NCBI RefSeq assembly: GCF_000971975.1
Contig: NZ_LAQO01000026.1
Coordinates: 83,202 to 147,201 of the forward strand
Source of the DNA: Paenibacillus algorifonticola
Lineage (GTDB): Bacteria; Bacillota; Bacilli; Paenibacillales; Paenibacillaceae
Direction of reading: 5' to 3'
DNA: 64,000 nt
Part shown: positions 53,055 through 62,865 of the stretch, in pieces
How positions within the stretch are numbered: position 1 is the first letter of the stretch
How the letters are laid out: each line of letters begins with the position of its first letter
Made by a program: the position numbers and the translations under genes
The notes under the pieces: generated by a model
What the model was told of the DNA's origin: nothing
Seen by the model: the letters and a program-made list of their open reading frames with translations, nothing else
Databases searched by the model: none

Positions 53055-54002
53055 TTGAAGCATCAAATGTTAAACGGCGGTGTCAAGCGAAGAGTGTCGG
53101 AGGAAGCTCGCAGAAGCTTGAGGAAACATTGGCAGCTCTATTTGATTGTTATACCGCCGGTGTTGTTTTTCCTTATTTTCAAATACTATCCGATGCTTAA
53201 TGCGGTGCTGGCGTTCAAGGACTATAACGTCATTAAAGGGATCTGGGGCAGTCCGTGGGTAGGCTTCAAAAACTTTCAGCTGTTTTTTGACAATCCGATG
53301 TTCTGGCCGCTCGTCAAAAACACGATTTACGTCAGCGGCTATCTGCTGCTTGCCGGTTTCCCGGTGCCGATTTTGCTGGCGCTCATGCTGAATGAGGTAG
53401 GCAGTGGCAGATTCAAGCGGCTGGTCCAGCTCGTTACTTTCGCGCCGTATTTTATCTCGACTGTCGTCATGGTATCGATCATTATGCTTTTTCTTGCGCC
53501 GCGGCTTGGCTTTGCCAATGTGGCTCTGAATTTTTTTGGTTTGGATTCAATCAACTTTCTCGGTGAGGCCAGCATGTTCCGTTCGATCTATGTATGGTCT
53601 GATATTTGGCAGACGGCAGGCTATTCAGCGGTCATTTATTTGGCGGCGCTGGCGGGCATTGATCCAACGTTATATGAGGCAGCCAAGGTGGATGGCGCTT
53701 CGCGCTTTCAAAAGATTGTGCATGTGGACATTCCCGGCCTGCTGCCGACGATTACGATTATCCTCATTTTGAATGTGGGCAGCGTGATGGCGATTGGATT
53801 CGAGAAAATATACCTGCTGCAAAATCCGCTGAATATGGTCCATTCAGAAATTATTGCCACTTATGTGTATCGAATTGGGCTGCTTAATGCGAATTACAGC
53901 TTTGCAACCGCAGTCGGCTTGTTCAACTCGCTTATTAATTTGGTGTTATTGGTTACGGTGAATGGCCTTGCCAAACGCTTAACGAAATCGAGTATCTGGT
54001 AG
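53055..54002 (+). CDS. LplB-type ABC permease
   Basis: First permease of the fucose-region importer, about 315 residues with six membrane segments starting at LYLIVIPPVLFFLIF, and the EAA loop YEAAKVDGASR near residue 210. The start is uncertain: TTG 53055 has AAAGAGG nearby, but the strongest site (GGGGGG at 53024-53029) would suit CTG 53037 in the same frame. The second permease follows 18 nt after the stop. Confidence 0.9.
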   Translation: MKHQMLNGGVKRRVSEEARRSLRKHWQLYLIVIPPVLFFLIFKYYPMLNAVLAFKDYNVIKGIWGSPWVGFKNFQLFFDNPMFWPLVKNTIYVSGYLLLAGFPVPILLALMLNEVGSGRFKRLVQLVTFAPYFISTVVMVSIIMLFLAPRLGFANVALNFFGLDSINFLGEASMFRSIYVWSDIWQTAGYSAVIYLAALAGIDPTLYEAAKVDGASRFQKIVHVDIPGLLPTITIILILNVGSVMAIGFEKIYLLQNPLNMVHSEIIATYVYRIGLLNANYSFATAVGLFNSLINLVLLVTVNGLAKRLTKSSIW

Positions 54003-54020
54003 AAGAAGGGGAGTACGCCT

Positions 54021-54944
54021 ATGGCAGCGACAAAATCAGCCGTGCAGCAACCGCCGTTCAGGCTGAAAATCAGAGAATCGGCCGGTGACAGGCTATTCCT
54101 GTTCATCATCTATACGGTGCTTTCACTTGTGCTGCTCGCAGTGATTTATCCGCTTATTTATATTTTGAGCAGCTCGATCAGCAGTCCGGCAGCAGTGACT
54201 TCCGGCCGTGTCTGGCTGTGGCCCGTCGATATTTCCTTCCGCGGCTTCGAGGTGTTGTTCAGTACCCCGCAAATTATGACGGGCTACGGCAATTCGTTGT
54301 TCTATACGACGGCGGGAACGCTGATTAGCGTAGCGCTGACGGTTATGATCGCGTATCCGATGTCACGCAAAACCTTTTTTGGCCGTGGCGTCATTATGAT
54401 GCTGATCACATTCACGATGCTGTTCAGTGGCGGCCTTATTCCAACTTATATGGTGGTCAAAGAATTCGGCATGATCGACTCGCGCTGGGCGCTGCTCATT
54501 CCGAATGCGATCTGGGTATGGCAGGTGATCATCGCCCGTTCTTTCTTCCAGTCGTCGATTCCTGATGAGCTGATGGAGGCGGCCGAAATAGACGGCTGCA
54601 GCGATCTCCGATTTATGCGCAGCGTCGTCATTCCACTGTCCAAGCCAATACTCGCCGTGCTGTTCCTGATGTACGGGGTGGGGCAGTGGAACGCCTATTT
54701 CGATGCCCTTATCTATTTGAAATCAGCCAATCTGTTTCCACTCCAGCTTGTGCTGCGCAGCATCATCATTATGAACAATACCGCGGGCGTGACGGATGCC
54801 CTGAAGCAAGTGGAGCGGCAGCAGCTATCCGAGCTGCTGAAATACTCGCTGATCGTCGTAGCCACGCTGCCGGTGCTTATTATTTATCCGTTCGTACAGA
54901 GATATTTCGTGCAAGGCATGCTTGTCGGCTCGGTCAAAGGCTAA
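54021..54944 (+). CDS. LplC-type ABC permease
   Basis: Second permease, 307 residues, ATG start after AGAAGGGG. Six hydrophobic segments, EAA loop (MEAAEIDGCSD) and the end LVGSVKG. It resembles the partial permease at the left edge of the window, including the FSGGLIPTY segment. It precedes the second binding-protein gene by about 100 nt. No ATPase gene is present. Confidence 0.93.
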   Translation: MAATKSAVQQPPFRLKIRESAGDRLFLFIIYTVLSLVLLAVIYPLIYILSSSISSPAAVTSGRVWLWPVDISFRGFEVLFSTPQIMTGYGNSLFYTTAGTLISVALTVMIAYPMSRKTFFGRGVIMMLITFTMLFSGGLIPTYMVVKEFGMIDSRWALLIPNAIWVWQVIIARSFFQSSIPDELMEAAEIDGCSDLRFMRSVVIPLSKPILAVLFLMYGVGQWNAYFDALIYLKSANLFPLQLVLRSIIIMNNTAGVTDALKQVERQQLSELLKYSLIVVATLPVLIIYPFVQRYFVQGMLVGSVKG

Positions 54945-55042
54945 TGGTCAACTGGAGCATGAGGGGAGGTGAGGCTTGGCATCGGAAGCGCAAATGTAAG
55001 GCAGACAGCCATTATTATGAGATGAAAAGGGAGCGAACAACA

Positions 55043-56710
55043 ATGAAGAAGAGACTGTTAGGCCTGCTCACCATCGCAGTGGTAGTTAGCATGATGCTTG
55101 CTTCATGCTCGCAGAACAATAAGCCAGCGGGCAGCGTGGCGACTGCGCCGGATTCGCAATCGGAAGAGACGGGGAACACCGCACCGGTTGAAATTACGCT
55201 TTTTGCCGTGCAGGAGTCGGGCATTGATCTGACAACTAACAAGTTCACCAAATTCGTTGAAGAGAAGTTTAATATCAAGTTTAAGTTCGATACGACGCCA
55301 CCGGACGGGGCAAAGGAAAAACGCCAAATTTCATTGGCGAGCGGCGATTATCCGGATGCCTACATGCTTCCAGGCTACATCGATCAATTTTCGCAGGCTG
55401 ATGTGTTGAAGTACGGCAAGCAGGGCGTGCTTGTGCCGTTGAACGACCTGATTGAACAATATGCGCCAAACATTAAAGCGGCTATGGAAAAAGACGCAGA
55501 TTTGAAAGCGTTTAACACGGCGCCTGACGGTAATATTTACGGTCTTGTCGCTTACAGCCAATGTTTCCATTGCTCGTATCCGAACAAAATGTGGATCAAC
55601 ACGAAATGGCTGGATAAACTTCAGCTTGAGATGCCTAAGACGCTGGAGGAATTTAAGGCGGTGCTGAAAGCGTTCAAAACCCAAGATCCGAACGGCAACG
55701 GAGTGGCCGACGAAGTGCCTCTCAGCGGCTCGATCGAGGATTTTGGCGTACGTGTTATGCCATTCCTGATGAACGGCTTCGTCTACGATGACGATCGCAA
55801 CTATTTGAACCTGACGGGCGGCAAGGTTGAATCGGCGGCGATGAAGTCGGAATGGAAAGAAGGTCTGAGCTACATCAAATCCCTGTATGATGAAGGACTG
55901 ATTGACCCGGGCGCATTCGCGCAAAATGCAGAAGCGTTCAAAAAAATCGGCGAAAACGGCGATTCGCAAATTTTGGGCGCGGGAGCGGGCATGCATCCTG
56001 CTATTTTCATTAATATCGACGCCGGCAACAAAAACTCGGCCGATTACAACCCTGTACCGCCACTTACTGGACCACATGGTTCCTATGCAACGCATGATGG
56101 GGGCGGCGTGGCTCCTGGCGCCAAGTTTGTGATCACGAATAAAGCATCCGAGGAACAGCAAATCGCCTTGATTAAGCTGGTCGATTATATGTTCACGCAA
56201 GAAGGTCAGACGAATGGGGCCTCCGGCATGGAAGGCATTGACTGGAGAAAGCCGAAGGAAGGCGAGGTTGCGCTTGGTGAAGGTGTAACGCCGCAAATTG
56301 CCATGATCCCTGCCGTTGAAGGTGAAGCCCCTCGCAATGCGGGCTGGAGCGGAACCGCCCATTTCTATATGCCGAAGGAGTACCGGGACAGCTTCGTTCA
56401 AGGAACGGATATTTATGATTCCGCCAGCTACGAGCGCAGATTGTATCAGGCTACACTGCTGTACCAGGGCCATGAGCCGAAGGAGCTGTTCCCGCTGTGG
56501 TCGATCTGGGTCGATCAGAACGAGGTGGACGAAGTGAGCATTCTGCAAACGAACATTAAATCGTACATTGAGCAGAACGCTTTGCAATTTATTACCGACA
56601 ACAAAAGCCTGGAGAAGGACTGGGACGCTTATGTGAAAGGTTTGAAGGATCTAAAAATCGATCGTTATCTGGAAATTTTGCAGAAGGCTTACGACGCGTC
56701 GTTCAAGTAA
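55043..56710 (+). CDS. Solute-binding lipoprotein (LplA/LipO-like), copy 2
   Basis: A 555-residue lipoprotein. ATG 55043 has AAGGGAG 10 nt upstream and begins MKKRLLGLL with lipobox LASC (Cys22); the frame is open further upstream but only as a shadow of the permease gene. It is a paralogue of the protein at 50948, sharing long blocks such as PDGAxEKRQISLA and APDGNIYGL. Both copies are intact. It may have a different ligand range or replace the first copy under other conditions. The giant GH27 gene follows about 95 nt later. Confidence 0.9.
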   Translation: MKKRLLGLLTIAVVVSMMLASCSQNNKPAGSVATAPDSQSEETGNTAPVEITLFAVQESGIDLTTNKFTKFVEEKFNIKFKFDTTPPDGAKEKRQISLASGDYPDAYMLPGYIDQFSQADVLKYGKQGVLVPLNDLIEQYAPNIKAAMEKDADLKAFNTAPDGNIYGLVAYSQCFHCSYPNKMWINTKWLDKLQLEMPKTLEEFKAVLKAFKTQDPNGNGVADEVPLSGSIEDFGVRVMPFLMNGFVYDDDRNYLNLTGGKVESAAMKSEWKEGLSYIKSLYDEGLIDPGAFAQNAEAFKKIGENGDSQILGAGAGMHPAIFINIDAGNKNSADYNPVPPLTGPHGSYATHDGGGVAPGAKFVITNKASEEQQIALIKLVDYMFTQEGQTNGASGMEGIDWRKPKEGEVALGEGVTPQIAMIPAVEGEAPRNAGWSGTAHFYMPKEYRDSFVQGTDIYDSASYERRLYQATLLYQGHEPKELFPLWSIWVDQNEVDEVSILQTNIKSYIEQNALQFITDNKSLEKDWDAYVKGLKDLKIDRYLEILQKAYDASFK

Positions 56711-56804
56711 TGCTGCGGATTAATCAGCAACGCCGGACTTACAGGATCAGGTTATTATTGCGAGATAATGGCCTGGTCCTATTTTCTGAAAAAGGAGCTT
56801 AATT

Positions 56805-59800
56805 ATGATCCCATTCATGAAAAAAATACGGCCTTGGCTGCTCGTTGTCGTTGTACTCACGATGCAGCTTGGACTTGTAGCGCCTTACGGAAACGTAGCG
56901 AAAGCTGCGGACAATGGACTTGCCCAGAAGCCTTATATGGGCTGGAGCAGCTATAGCATGCAGGTGTATACGAACAACGGTCAATGGATTACCGCCGAGC
57001 AGATCAAGGCGCAGTCCGACGCGATGCACGAGAAGCTGCAGCCTTACGGCTACGAATACATTAATATCGATGCGGCCTGGAACGGTGATATGGATGGCTA
57101 CGGCCGACCGATTCCAAGTACGACACTTTATCCGAACGGCTTGCAGGAAGTGATCGACTATATTCACGATAATGGCCAAAAGGTAGGTCTGTACGGTATT
57201 CCAGGCATGTCGCCGCAGGCGTACGATCAGAATCTGCCGATTTTCGATGCGCCGGGCTGCTTCATGCAGGATATTGCAGCGCAGCCGCTGCAAGAGTCGG
57301 ATTACTGGGGGCTCGGCTACAAAATCGATTTCGACCAGCCATGCGCGCAAAAGTATATTGATTCGATTGCCAATTTGTATGGCGAATGGGGGATCGACTT
57401 CCTCAAGTTCGACAGTGTGACGCCGGGCTCCGGCATATCGGATCTGTCGCTTGATGCGCGCGATGACGTCAAGGCATGGTCGCAGGCGCTTGAGCCGCAC
57501 AATATTTGGCTGGAGCTTTCATGGGCGCTGGACATCAAATACATCGACTACTGGAAAAAATACGCCAACGGCTGGCGCGTGGATTGGGATGTAGAGTGCT
57601 ATTGCGGCACTGGCGGCTTGACGGTATGGTCAAGCATCGCCCGTCTCTTCCCGAAAGCTGAACAATTTTGGCGCCATGCCGGACCAGGCGGCTGGAACGA
57701 CTTTGATTCCTTGAACGTTGGAAATGGCGCGATGGACGGCATAACGCAGGATGAGCGTAGAACGGCCATGTCTTTCTGGGCGCTTTCATCCGCGCAATTG
57801 TACATTGGCAATGATATGACCAACCTTGATGCTTTTGGGCTTGAGCTGCTGACTAACGAAGAGGTCATTGCCGTCAATCAGGCGGGCCGGCCGGGGCATC
57901 CCGTATCTACGGCTACCGAGCAGCAGGTGTGGTATGCCAACAATGGTGATGGCACGTATACAGTCGGACTGTTCAATCTGGGGAGCTCAGCGGCGACGGT
58001 GAGCGTGGACTGGAGCGATATCGGACTGGAGGGGCCGGCCAAGGTACGCGACCTGTGGACGCATCAGGATCTTGGTACATTTAACACAGGCTACAGTTCG
58101 GCTAATTTGGCTTCGCATGCATCGAGATTGCTGAAGGTTACGTCGCTTGGCGGAACATCAATCGCTAACGATGACGATACCGGCTTCAAGTATACAGGGG
58201 ATTGGGCACGTAATGGGGGGCAGGAGCTTGCAGGCGGTGCGCAAAACCTTGTTATCGATGTAGGCAATGCGGCAGCGCAGAGCAGCACCATCGCTCCGTC
58301 AACTGCCAGCTTCGACAAAAAGCAATCCGAGCAGGCTGATGTCTTGGCGACATTGACGCTGAATGGCAACACGCTTGCCGGTATTTCGGCGGGCGGAACA
58401 GCGCTAACAGCAGGCACGGATTACGTGATGGACGCGAACGAGGTTACGATCAAAAAAGAATATTTTGCAACCAAAGCGGTAGGTTCACTGAACTTGACCT
58501 TTACGTTTAGCGGCGGCTTGCCGCAGACGCTATCTGTTGCAATCAGCGATACGACGATCAGAGACAGCAGGGTGAATCCGTCAACGGTCAGCTTCGATTT
58601 GTTGCCGTCTGCCCAAACGGATGTGGAGCTAACAACGGCGCTGAATGGCAATACGCTGACCGACGTCAAGCATGGCGGCAATACGCTCGCAGCGGGAACC
58701 GACTATACCGTAAGCGGCAATACGCTGACACTCAAAAAGGCTTGGCTTGCTGCACAGCAGGCGGGAACGGAGGCACTGACCTTCACCTTTAGTGCGGGAG
58801 CGGAACAGACGGTATCGCTTGTCATTCAGGATACAGCAGTTGGCGGATCAATCTCTCTGAACGATGATGATCCATCCATCGTGTACACAGGTGGTTGGAA
58901 TCGCAGCTGGAATCGTGGACTCGGCGATTATATGGATGATGTGCACTATGCCGAAGCGAATGACAACGATTATTTTTCGTATACGTTCACAGGCACGGGG
59001 ATTGAATTTATTACGGAGCATGACCCGTCCCAGGGTGCAATCGACATTTATATCGACGATCAATTCCAACGTACGATCAGCACGTACAATATCGGAAGGC
59101 TGGCGCAGAAGCCTGTGTTTAACATTACAGGACTGGCTGACGGCACGCATACGCTTAAAGCGGTGAAAAAATCAGGCTATTTCCTCCTGCTCGACAAGCT
59201 GCGGGTACTATTGCCTGATCTTGTAAGCGGAGCAGTTGGCGGATTCGACAAGGCAGCGGGGCAGCAGGCAGACTTGATCTTTACGACGACAGGAGCTCGC
59301 AGCGGCTTCGGCGGCATTTCGAACGGCGAAGCAGCTCTGACAGAGGGTACGGATTACACAGTGTCTGGCAATGACATTACTGTGAAGAAGGAATATATGG
59401 CGGGACAGCCAATTGGTACAACAAGCTTGACATTCTCGTTCGCAGAAGGGGCTGTGCAGACGCTCGCTGTAGCTGTTAGCGATTCGTCGTCGGCGAACAG
59501 CACGATTAGCCCGTTAGAGGCGAGCTTTGACAAAAAAGCTTCCGCGCAGGCCGACGTTGCTGTGGCATTGACGCTGAACGGAAACACGTTATCGGGCATT
59601 AGCAACAACGCAGCAGCACTGACAGAGGGTACGGACTACATCGTATCCGGCAACGATGTGATCATTCACAAGGCTTACCTTGCCAACCAGCCGTTAGGTA
59701 CAGCGAGCTTGCGCTTTGATTTTAGTGCTGGGGCTCCGCAGACGCTGGCAATCAAGATCACCGACACCACGGGGCAGAACAGTACGATTAGCCCAAGCAC

Positions 59801-62423
59801 ACTGAGCTTTGATCATAAAACGGCGGCACAAGCAGATATTGCGACGACGGTTAGTCTGAACGGCAATACGCTAACTGGAATTGCTAATGGTGCGACAGCG
59901 CTGCAAGAAGGAACGGACTACCAGCTTTTCGGCGACCAGCTTACGATCCGCAAGGGCTTTCTTGCGCAAATGCCAAATGGCATGACGAATTTGACGTTGT
60001 CCTTCAGTGGCGGTGCTGCGCAAACGCTGGCCGTTGCAATTAGCGATTCGTCGAGAGGCCGCTATGTTGCAGTAAACAACGATGACAGCGACATTTCGTA
60101 TAAGGGCGCCTGGCAGCACGGACGAAACAGAGGGCTCGGTGATTATAAGGACGACGTCCATTACACGGAGACGACGGGCGACTATTTGGAATATACGTTC
60201 GAGGGCACAGGCATTACGTTTATAACCGAAAAAGACTCGTCGCAAGGCGATATGGACATCTATATCGATGGCGTATTCCAGCAGACGGTCAGCACGTATT
60301 ATCCTAGCCGCCAGGTTAATCAGACCGTATTTGTTGCAGAAGGCCTGACACTGGGCGAGCATACGCTCAAAGCGGTCAAAAAATCCGGCTACTACATGCT
60401 GCTGGACCAATTGAAATTCCGAATGGCTGATATGATAAGCCCGGATACAGGCAGCTTCGACAAAACCGCGCAGGCGGATATAACAACAACGCTTCAGGTC
60501 GACGGAAGCAACCTGCTGGGTGTGAAGAATGGCCATGCAACGCTCACGGCTGGTGTGGACTATATCGTTTCGGGCAGTGATATTACGATTAAGAAGGAAT
60601 ATTTGGCATCGCAGCCTGATGGAGCTGTGAGCTTAGCCATCTCTTACCGTGGCGACTATCACAACGATCTGCACAGTACAATGACCAATGGGGATTATGC
60701 CGAATTTTCGTTTACTGGCACAGGCGTTGCCCTGATTGCGCCAAAATCAGCCGTTCAGGGTGATGTTGATATTTACATCGATAACATATTCCAACAAACG
60801 GTTAGCGCCGTCAACGCAAGCCGATTGACGCAGCAGGAGATTTACGCAGTGACCGGCTTGGCTGACACCATTCATACGATTAAAGCAGTGAAAAAATCAG
60901 GAAATTACATGCTGCTTGACGGCGTGAAGTTTGCAGCGAGCGGTCAGCCGCAGCCATCGGCAACGCCAACTGGCACGCCAACAACAGTGCCGTCGACGGA
61001 GCCTACAGCGACAGCAACGGCCCCTACTGCAACACCAACAGAGCCTGCAGCGACGCCAACGGCACCTACTGTAACACCAACGGAGCCTACAGCGACGCCA
61101 ACACCAGCGCCAACGGGAGGTGCAGTCTCTGCGCCTCCCCCGTCAGGGGGAAACGGTACTGTTCCGTCTTCAGAGCTGATCACAGTTGACGTAGGGAATG
61201 GGATCAAAAAGACCTTCAATCGAACCAAGCAGGCCGACGGCAGTAAGCGGGATGAGCTTGCGCTGACGGCCGAGGAGGCTCGCAAAGCGGTAGAAAGCGC
61301 AGCTGCATCAGGTGCGAAAGCTGTGAACATAATCATTCCAGACACGCTGGATGAAGTTGAGGAAACGGCTTTTAAGCTGCCCAAGGATGCTGTCAAAAGC
61401 TTGACGACAGCGGAGGTCGGGCTGCAGTTATCCACTGCAAATGCTATTATTGCAGTCGGCAGTGGCCCGTTATCGGGCTTGCAGGATGAGCTGTATTTTA
61501 AGCTGGCTCCAATGAAGGACGCAATTAAGCAGCAGGAGCTTGCTGGTCAGGCGAATCGCCAAGCAGCTGTCAGCATTGTCTCGGGTGATGGTGAGGCGAC
61601 GGTTGTTGGGCGCCCGATGAACATTGAAACCAATTTGCAAAATGTGGAAGTTGCGATAATCTTGCCGTTAAAAGGCACTAAGCTTGCAGAGGCGGAGTGG
61701 CAAAATCTAGCCGTGTATATTGAGCATAGCGACGGAACGAAGGAGCTGTTAAGGGGGACTGTCGTACCTTACAACGATCAGGGCGACAAAGGACTTGCAT
61801 TTACCGTTACAAAGTTCAGCTTGTTCACGCTGCTTCATATATCGGGGCTGGAACAGTCCAGTCTAGGCGTCGCTTATATGAAAGGATACGAGGATGACAC
61901 GTTCAAGCCGGACAATCGAATTACAAGAGCGGAGATTGCCGCCATCCTGTCCCGTATACTGACGCGCCACAAGGCGGACGCGGCGAATATAGATTACACT
62001 GATGTAGCTGCAGGGTATTGGGCTAAGGAGTATATAGCCGATATGACCCAAATGGGTTTAATGAAGGGATATGGCAATGGGGAATTTAGAGCCGACCATT
62101 CTGTCACGCGCGCTGAGATGGCACGTCTTGTGTCGCAGCTGCTCATCAGCGGTTCGGACTCGCAATCCGGCAAGGGCTTTGGCGATATAGCTGGGCATTG
62201 GGCGCAAAGCGATATTATGCAGGTTCAGGCTCACGGCTTTATTAATGGTTACAACGATGGCACATTCAAGCCGAATCAGGCGCTCACACGCGCGGAAGCG
62301 GCCACAATTATCAACAAGGTGCTGGGTAGACCAAATGCGAACGCTTCGGCGCAGTTGTCATGGAAGGATGTCCCGGCTTCGCATTGGGCATTCGGAGCAA
62401 TTGCTGCAGCATCGCTAGAATAG
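56805..62423 (+). CDS. Cell-surface GH27 glycosidase with X2 modules, CBM-like repeats and SLH anchor
   Basis: A 1872-residue secreted protein; AAGGAG precedes the ATG and the signal peptide ends near AKA-AD (33-36). Residues 38-360 are a GH27 alpha-galactosidase-type barrel with nucleophile Asp203 (FLKFDSV) and acid/base Asp262 (WRVDWDVE, Arg258+4). Then come six CBM_X2-like modules (about 491-677, 807-1081 and a short one near 1209-1285), interleaved with two full and one truncated copy of a 125-residue sugar-binding-like repeat (NDDD, VHY, KAVKKSGY); a further stub lies at 451-475. A Pro/Thr/Ala linker (about 1380-1440), a 240-residue domain of unknown function and SLH repeats (from about 1685) follow. 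It is held on the cell wall and releases galactose or a related sugar. Confidence 0.88.
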   Translation: MIPFMKKIRPWLLVVVVLTMQLGLVAPYGNVAKAADNGLAQKPYMGWSSYSMQVYTNNGQWITAEQIKAQSDAMHEKLQPYGYEYINIDAAWNGDMDGYGRPIPSTTLYPNGLQEVIDYIHDNGQKVGLYGIPGMSPQAYDQNLPIFDAPGCFMQDIAAQPLQESDYWGLGYKIDFDQPCAQKYIDSIANLYGEWGIDFLKFDSVTPGSGISDLSLDARDDVKAWSQALEPHNIWLELSWALDIKYIDYWKKYANGWRVDWDVECYCGTGGLTVWSSIARLFPKAEQFWRHAGPGGWNDFDSLNVGNGAMDGITQDERRTAMSFWALSSAQLYIGNDMTNLDAFGLELLTNEEVIAVNQAGRPGHPVSTATEQQVWYANNGDGTYTVGLFNLGSSAATVSVDWSDIGLEGPAKVRDLWTHQDLGTFNTGYSSANLASHASRLLKVTSLGGTSIANDDDTGFKYTGDWARNGGQELAGGAQNLVIDVGNAAAQSSTIAPSTASFDKKQSEQADVLATLTLNGNTLAGISAGGTALTAGTDYVMDANEVTIKKEYFATKAVGSLNLTFTFSGGLPQTLSVAISDTTIRDSRVNPSTVSFDLLPSAQTDVELTTALNGNTLTDVKHGGNTLAAGTDYTVSGNTLTLKKAWLAAQQAGTEALTFTFSAGAEQTVSLVIQDTAVGGSISLNDDDPSIVYTGGWNRSWNRGLGDYMDDVHYAEANDNDYFSYTFTGTGIEFITEHDPSQGAIDIYIDDQFQRTISTYNIGRLAQKPVFNITGLADGTHTLKAVKKSGYFLLLDKLRVLLPDLVSGAVGGFDKAAGQQADLIFTTTGARSGFGGISNGEAALTEGTDYTVSGNDITVKKEYMAGQPIGTTSLTFSFAEGAVQTLAVAVSDSSSANSTISPLEASFDKKASAQADVAVALTLNGNTLSGISNNAAALTEGTDYIVSGNDVIIHKAYLANQPLGTASLRFDFSAGAPQTLAIKITDTTGQNSTISPSTLSFDHKTAAQADIATTVSLNGNTLTGIANGATALQEGTDYQLFGDQLTIRKGFLAQMPNGMTNLTLSFSGGAAQTLAVAISDSSRGRYVAVNNDDSDISYKGAWQHGRNRGLGDYKDDVHYTETTGDYLEYTFEGTGITFITEKDSSQGDMDIYIDGVFQQTVSTYYPSRQVNQTVFVAEGLTLGEHTLKAVKKSGYYMLLDQLKFRMADMISPDTGSFDKTAQADITTTLQVDGSNLLGVKNGHATLTAGVDYIVSGSDITIKKEYLASQPDGAVSLAISYRGDYHNDLHSTMTNGDYAEFSFTGTGVALIAPKSAVQGDVDIYIDNIFQQTVSAVNASRLTQQEIYAVTGLADTIHTIKAVKKSGNYMLLDGVKFAASGQPQPSATPTGTPTTVPSTEPTATATAPTATPTEPAATPTAPTVTPTEPTATPTPAPTGGAVSAPPPSGGNGTVPSSELITVDVGNGIKKTFNRTKQADGSKRDELALTAEEARKAVESAAASGAKAVNIIIPDTLDEVEETAFKLPKDAVKSLTTAEVGLQLSTANAIIAVGSGPLSGLQDELYFKLAPMKDAIKQQELAGQANRQAAVSIVSGDGEATVVGRPMNIETNLQNVEVAIILPLKGTKLAEAEWQNLAVYIEHSDGTKELLRGTVVPYNDQGDKGLAFTVTKFSLFTLLHISGLEQSSLGVAYMKGYEDDTFKPDNRITRAEIAAILSRILTRHKADAANIDYTDVAAGYWAKEYIADMTQMGLMKGYGNGEFRADHSVTRAEMARLVSQLLISGSDSQSGKGFGDIAGHWAQSDIMQVQAHGFINGYNDGTFKPNQALTRAEAATIINKVLGRPNANASAQLSWKDVPASHWAFGAIAAASLE

Positions 62424-62427
62424 TTGA

Positions 62428-62463
62428 AACGGGTCCTCCTGAAGTCAGGGGACCCGTTTTTTC
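62428..62463 (+). terminator. Rho-independent terminator after the GH27 gene
   Basis: AAACGGGTCC pairs with GGACCCGTTT, followed by further T, directly after the stop codon. Confidence 0.9.
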
Positions 62464-62495
62464 GCTTTGGCCGGGAATGGAGGGAGTGACTGCCG

Positions 62496-62666
62496 TTACT
62501 TCGCGTCATGGAATATGATCCCTAGACTATATCTGGTTCCCGATGTAATGCTGCCTACACCGTGACGAAGCGTAATACGATAATAGCCACGCTTTCCTGA
62601 AATAGGCCGATACTGGGTGGGGGAAATCAACCATCCACCTTGCTCTAAAGTAAGCTGTCCTTTGGG
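62496..62666 (-). pseudogene. C-terminal remnant of a 2OG-Fe(II) oxygenase
   Basis: About 55 codons read on the minus strand from after a stop near 62667 to a TAA at 62496-62498. RITLRHGVGSI holds the distal iron-binding His context and SGTRYSLGIIFHDAK the 2-oxoglutarate-binding Arg and the typical ending of these proteins. The remaining 120 or more residues, including the HxD motif, are absent upstream, where a palindromic repeat begins. I read it as a deletion remnant. Confidence 0.6.
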
Positions 62667-62733
62667 TTAATAAAAAGAACAGGTCACTGTACCACCTGCT
62701 CGTTTATGTGTTATTCAACTATCGTTCCCGTTA
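62655..62733. repeat. Degenerate copy of a palindromic intergenic element
   Basis: The segment shares its plan with the element at 63844-63926: CTGTCCTTT, TTAATAAAAA, a CAG...CTGCTC core, then ATTCAACTA and GTTCCCGTTAG. Pairing between the arms is weaker here. It overlaps the broken 5' end of the oxygenase remnant, so it may have arrived with the deletion. The rest of the gap to 62865 shows nothing else. Confidence 0.5.
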
Positions 62734-62865
62734 GCGCAACGACTTACTCTGTTGAATTTCGTGTTCCTCAACATAAAGCGGCATCAGAGAAGGCGGTTTG
62801 TACCTTATCGCGGCTTTAAACAACAAAATGGTGCCGATAGCCATAGCCTCAACGAAATAATGAGC

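Noticed and set aside
54686..55042. N-terminal extension of the second binding protein
   Set aside because: It lies in the permease gene in another frame and would bury the lipoprotein signal peptide.
55331..56587. A 418-codon minus-strand frame opposite the second binding protein
   Set aside because: It overlaps a clear lipoprotein gene completely, has no recognisable motif and no ribosome binding site; it arises from codon bias.
58260..60930. Repeated blocks of about 280 bp
   Set aside because: They are X2 and CBM-like protein domain repeats within one open frame, not a DNA repeat element.
60944..61435. A 163-codon minus-strand frame rich in Val, Gly and Ala
   Set aside because: It is the complement of the Pro/Thr/Ala linker of the GH27 protein.
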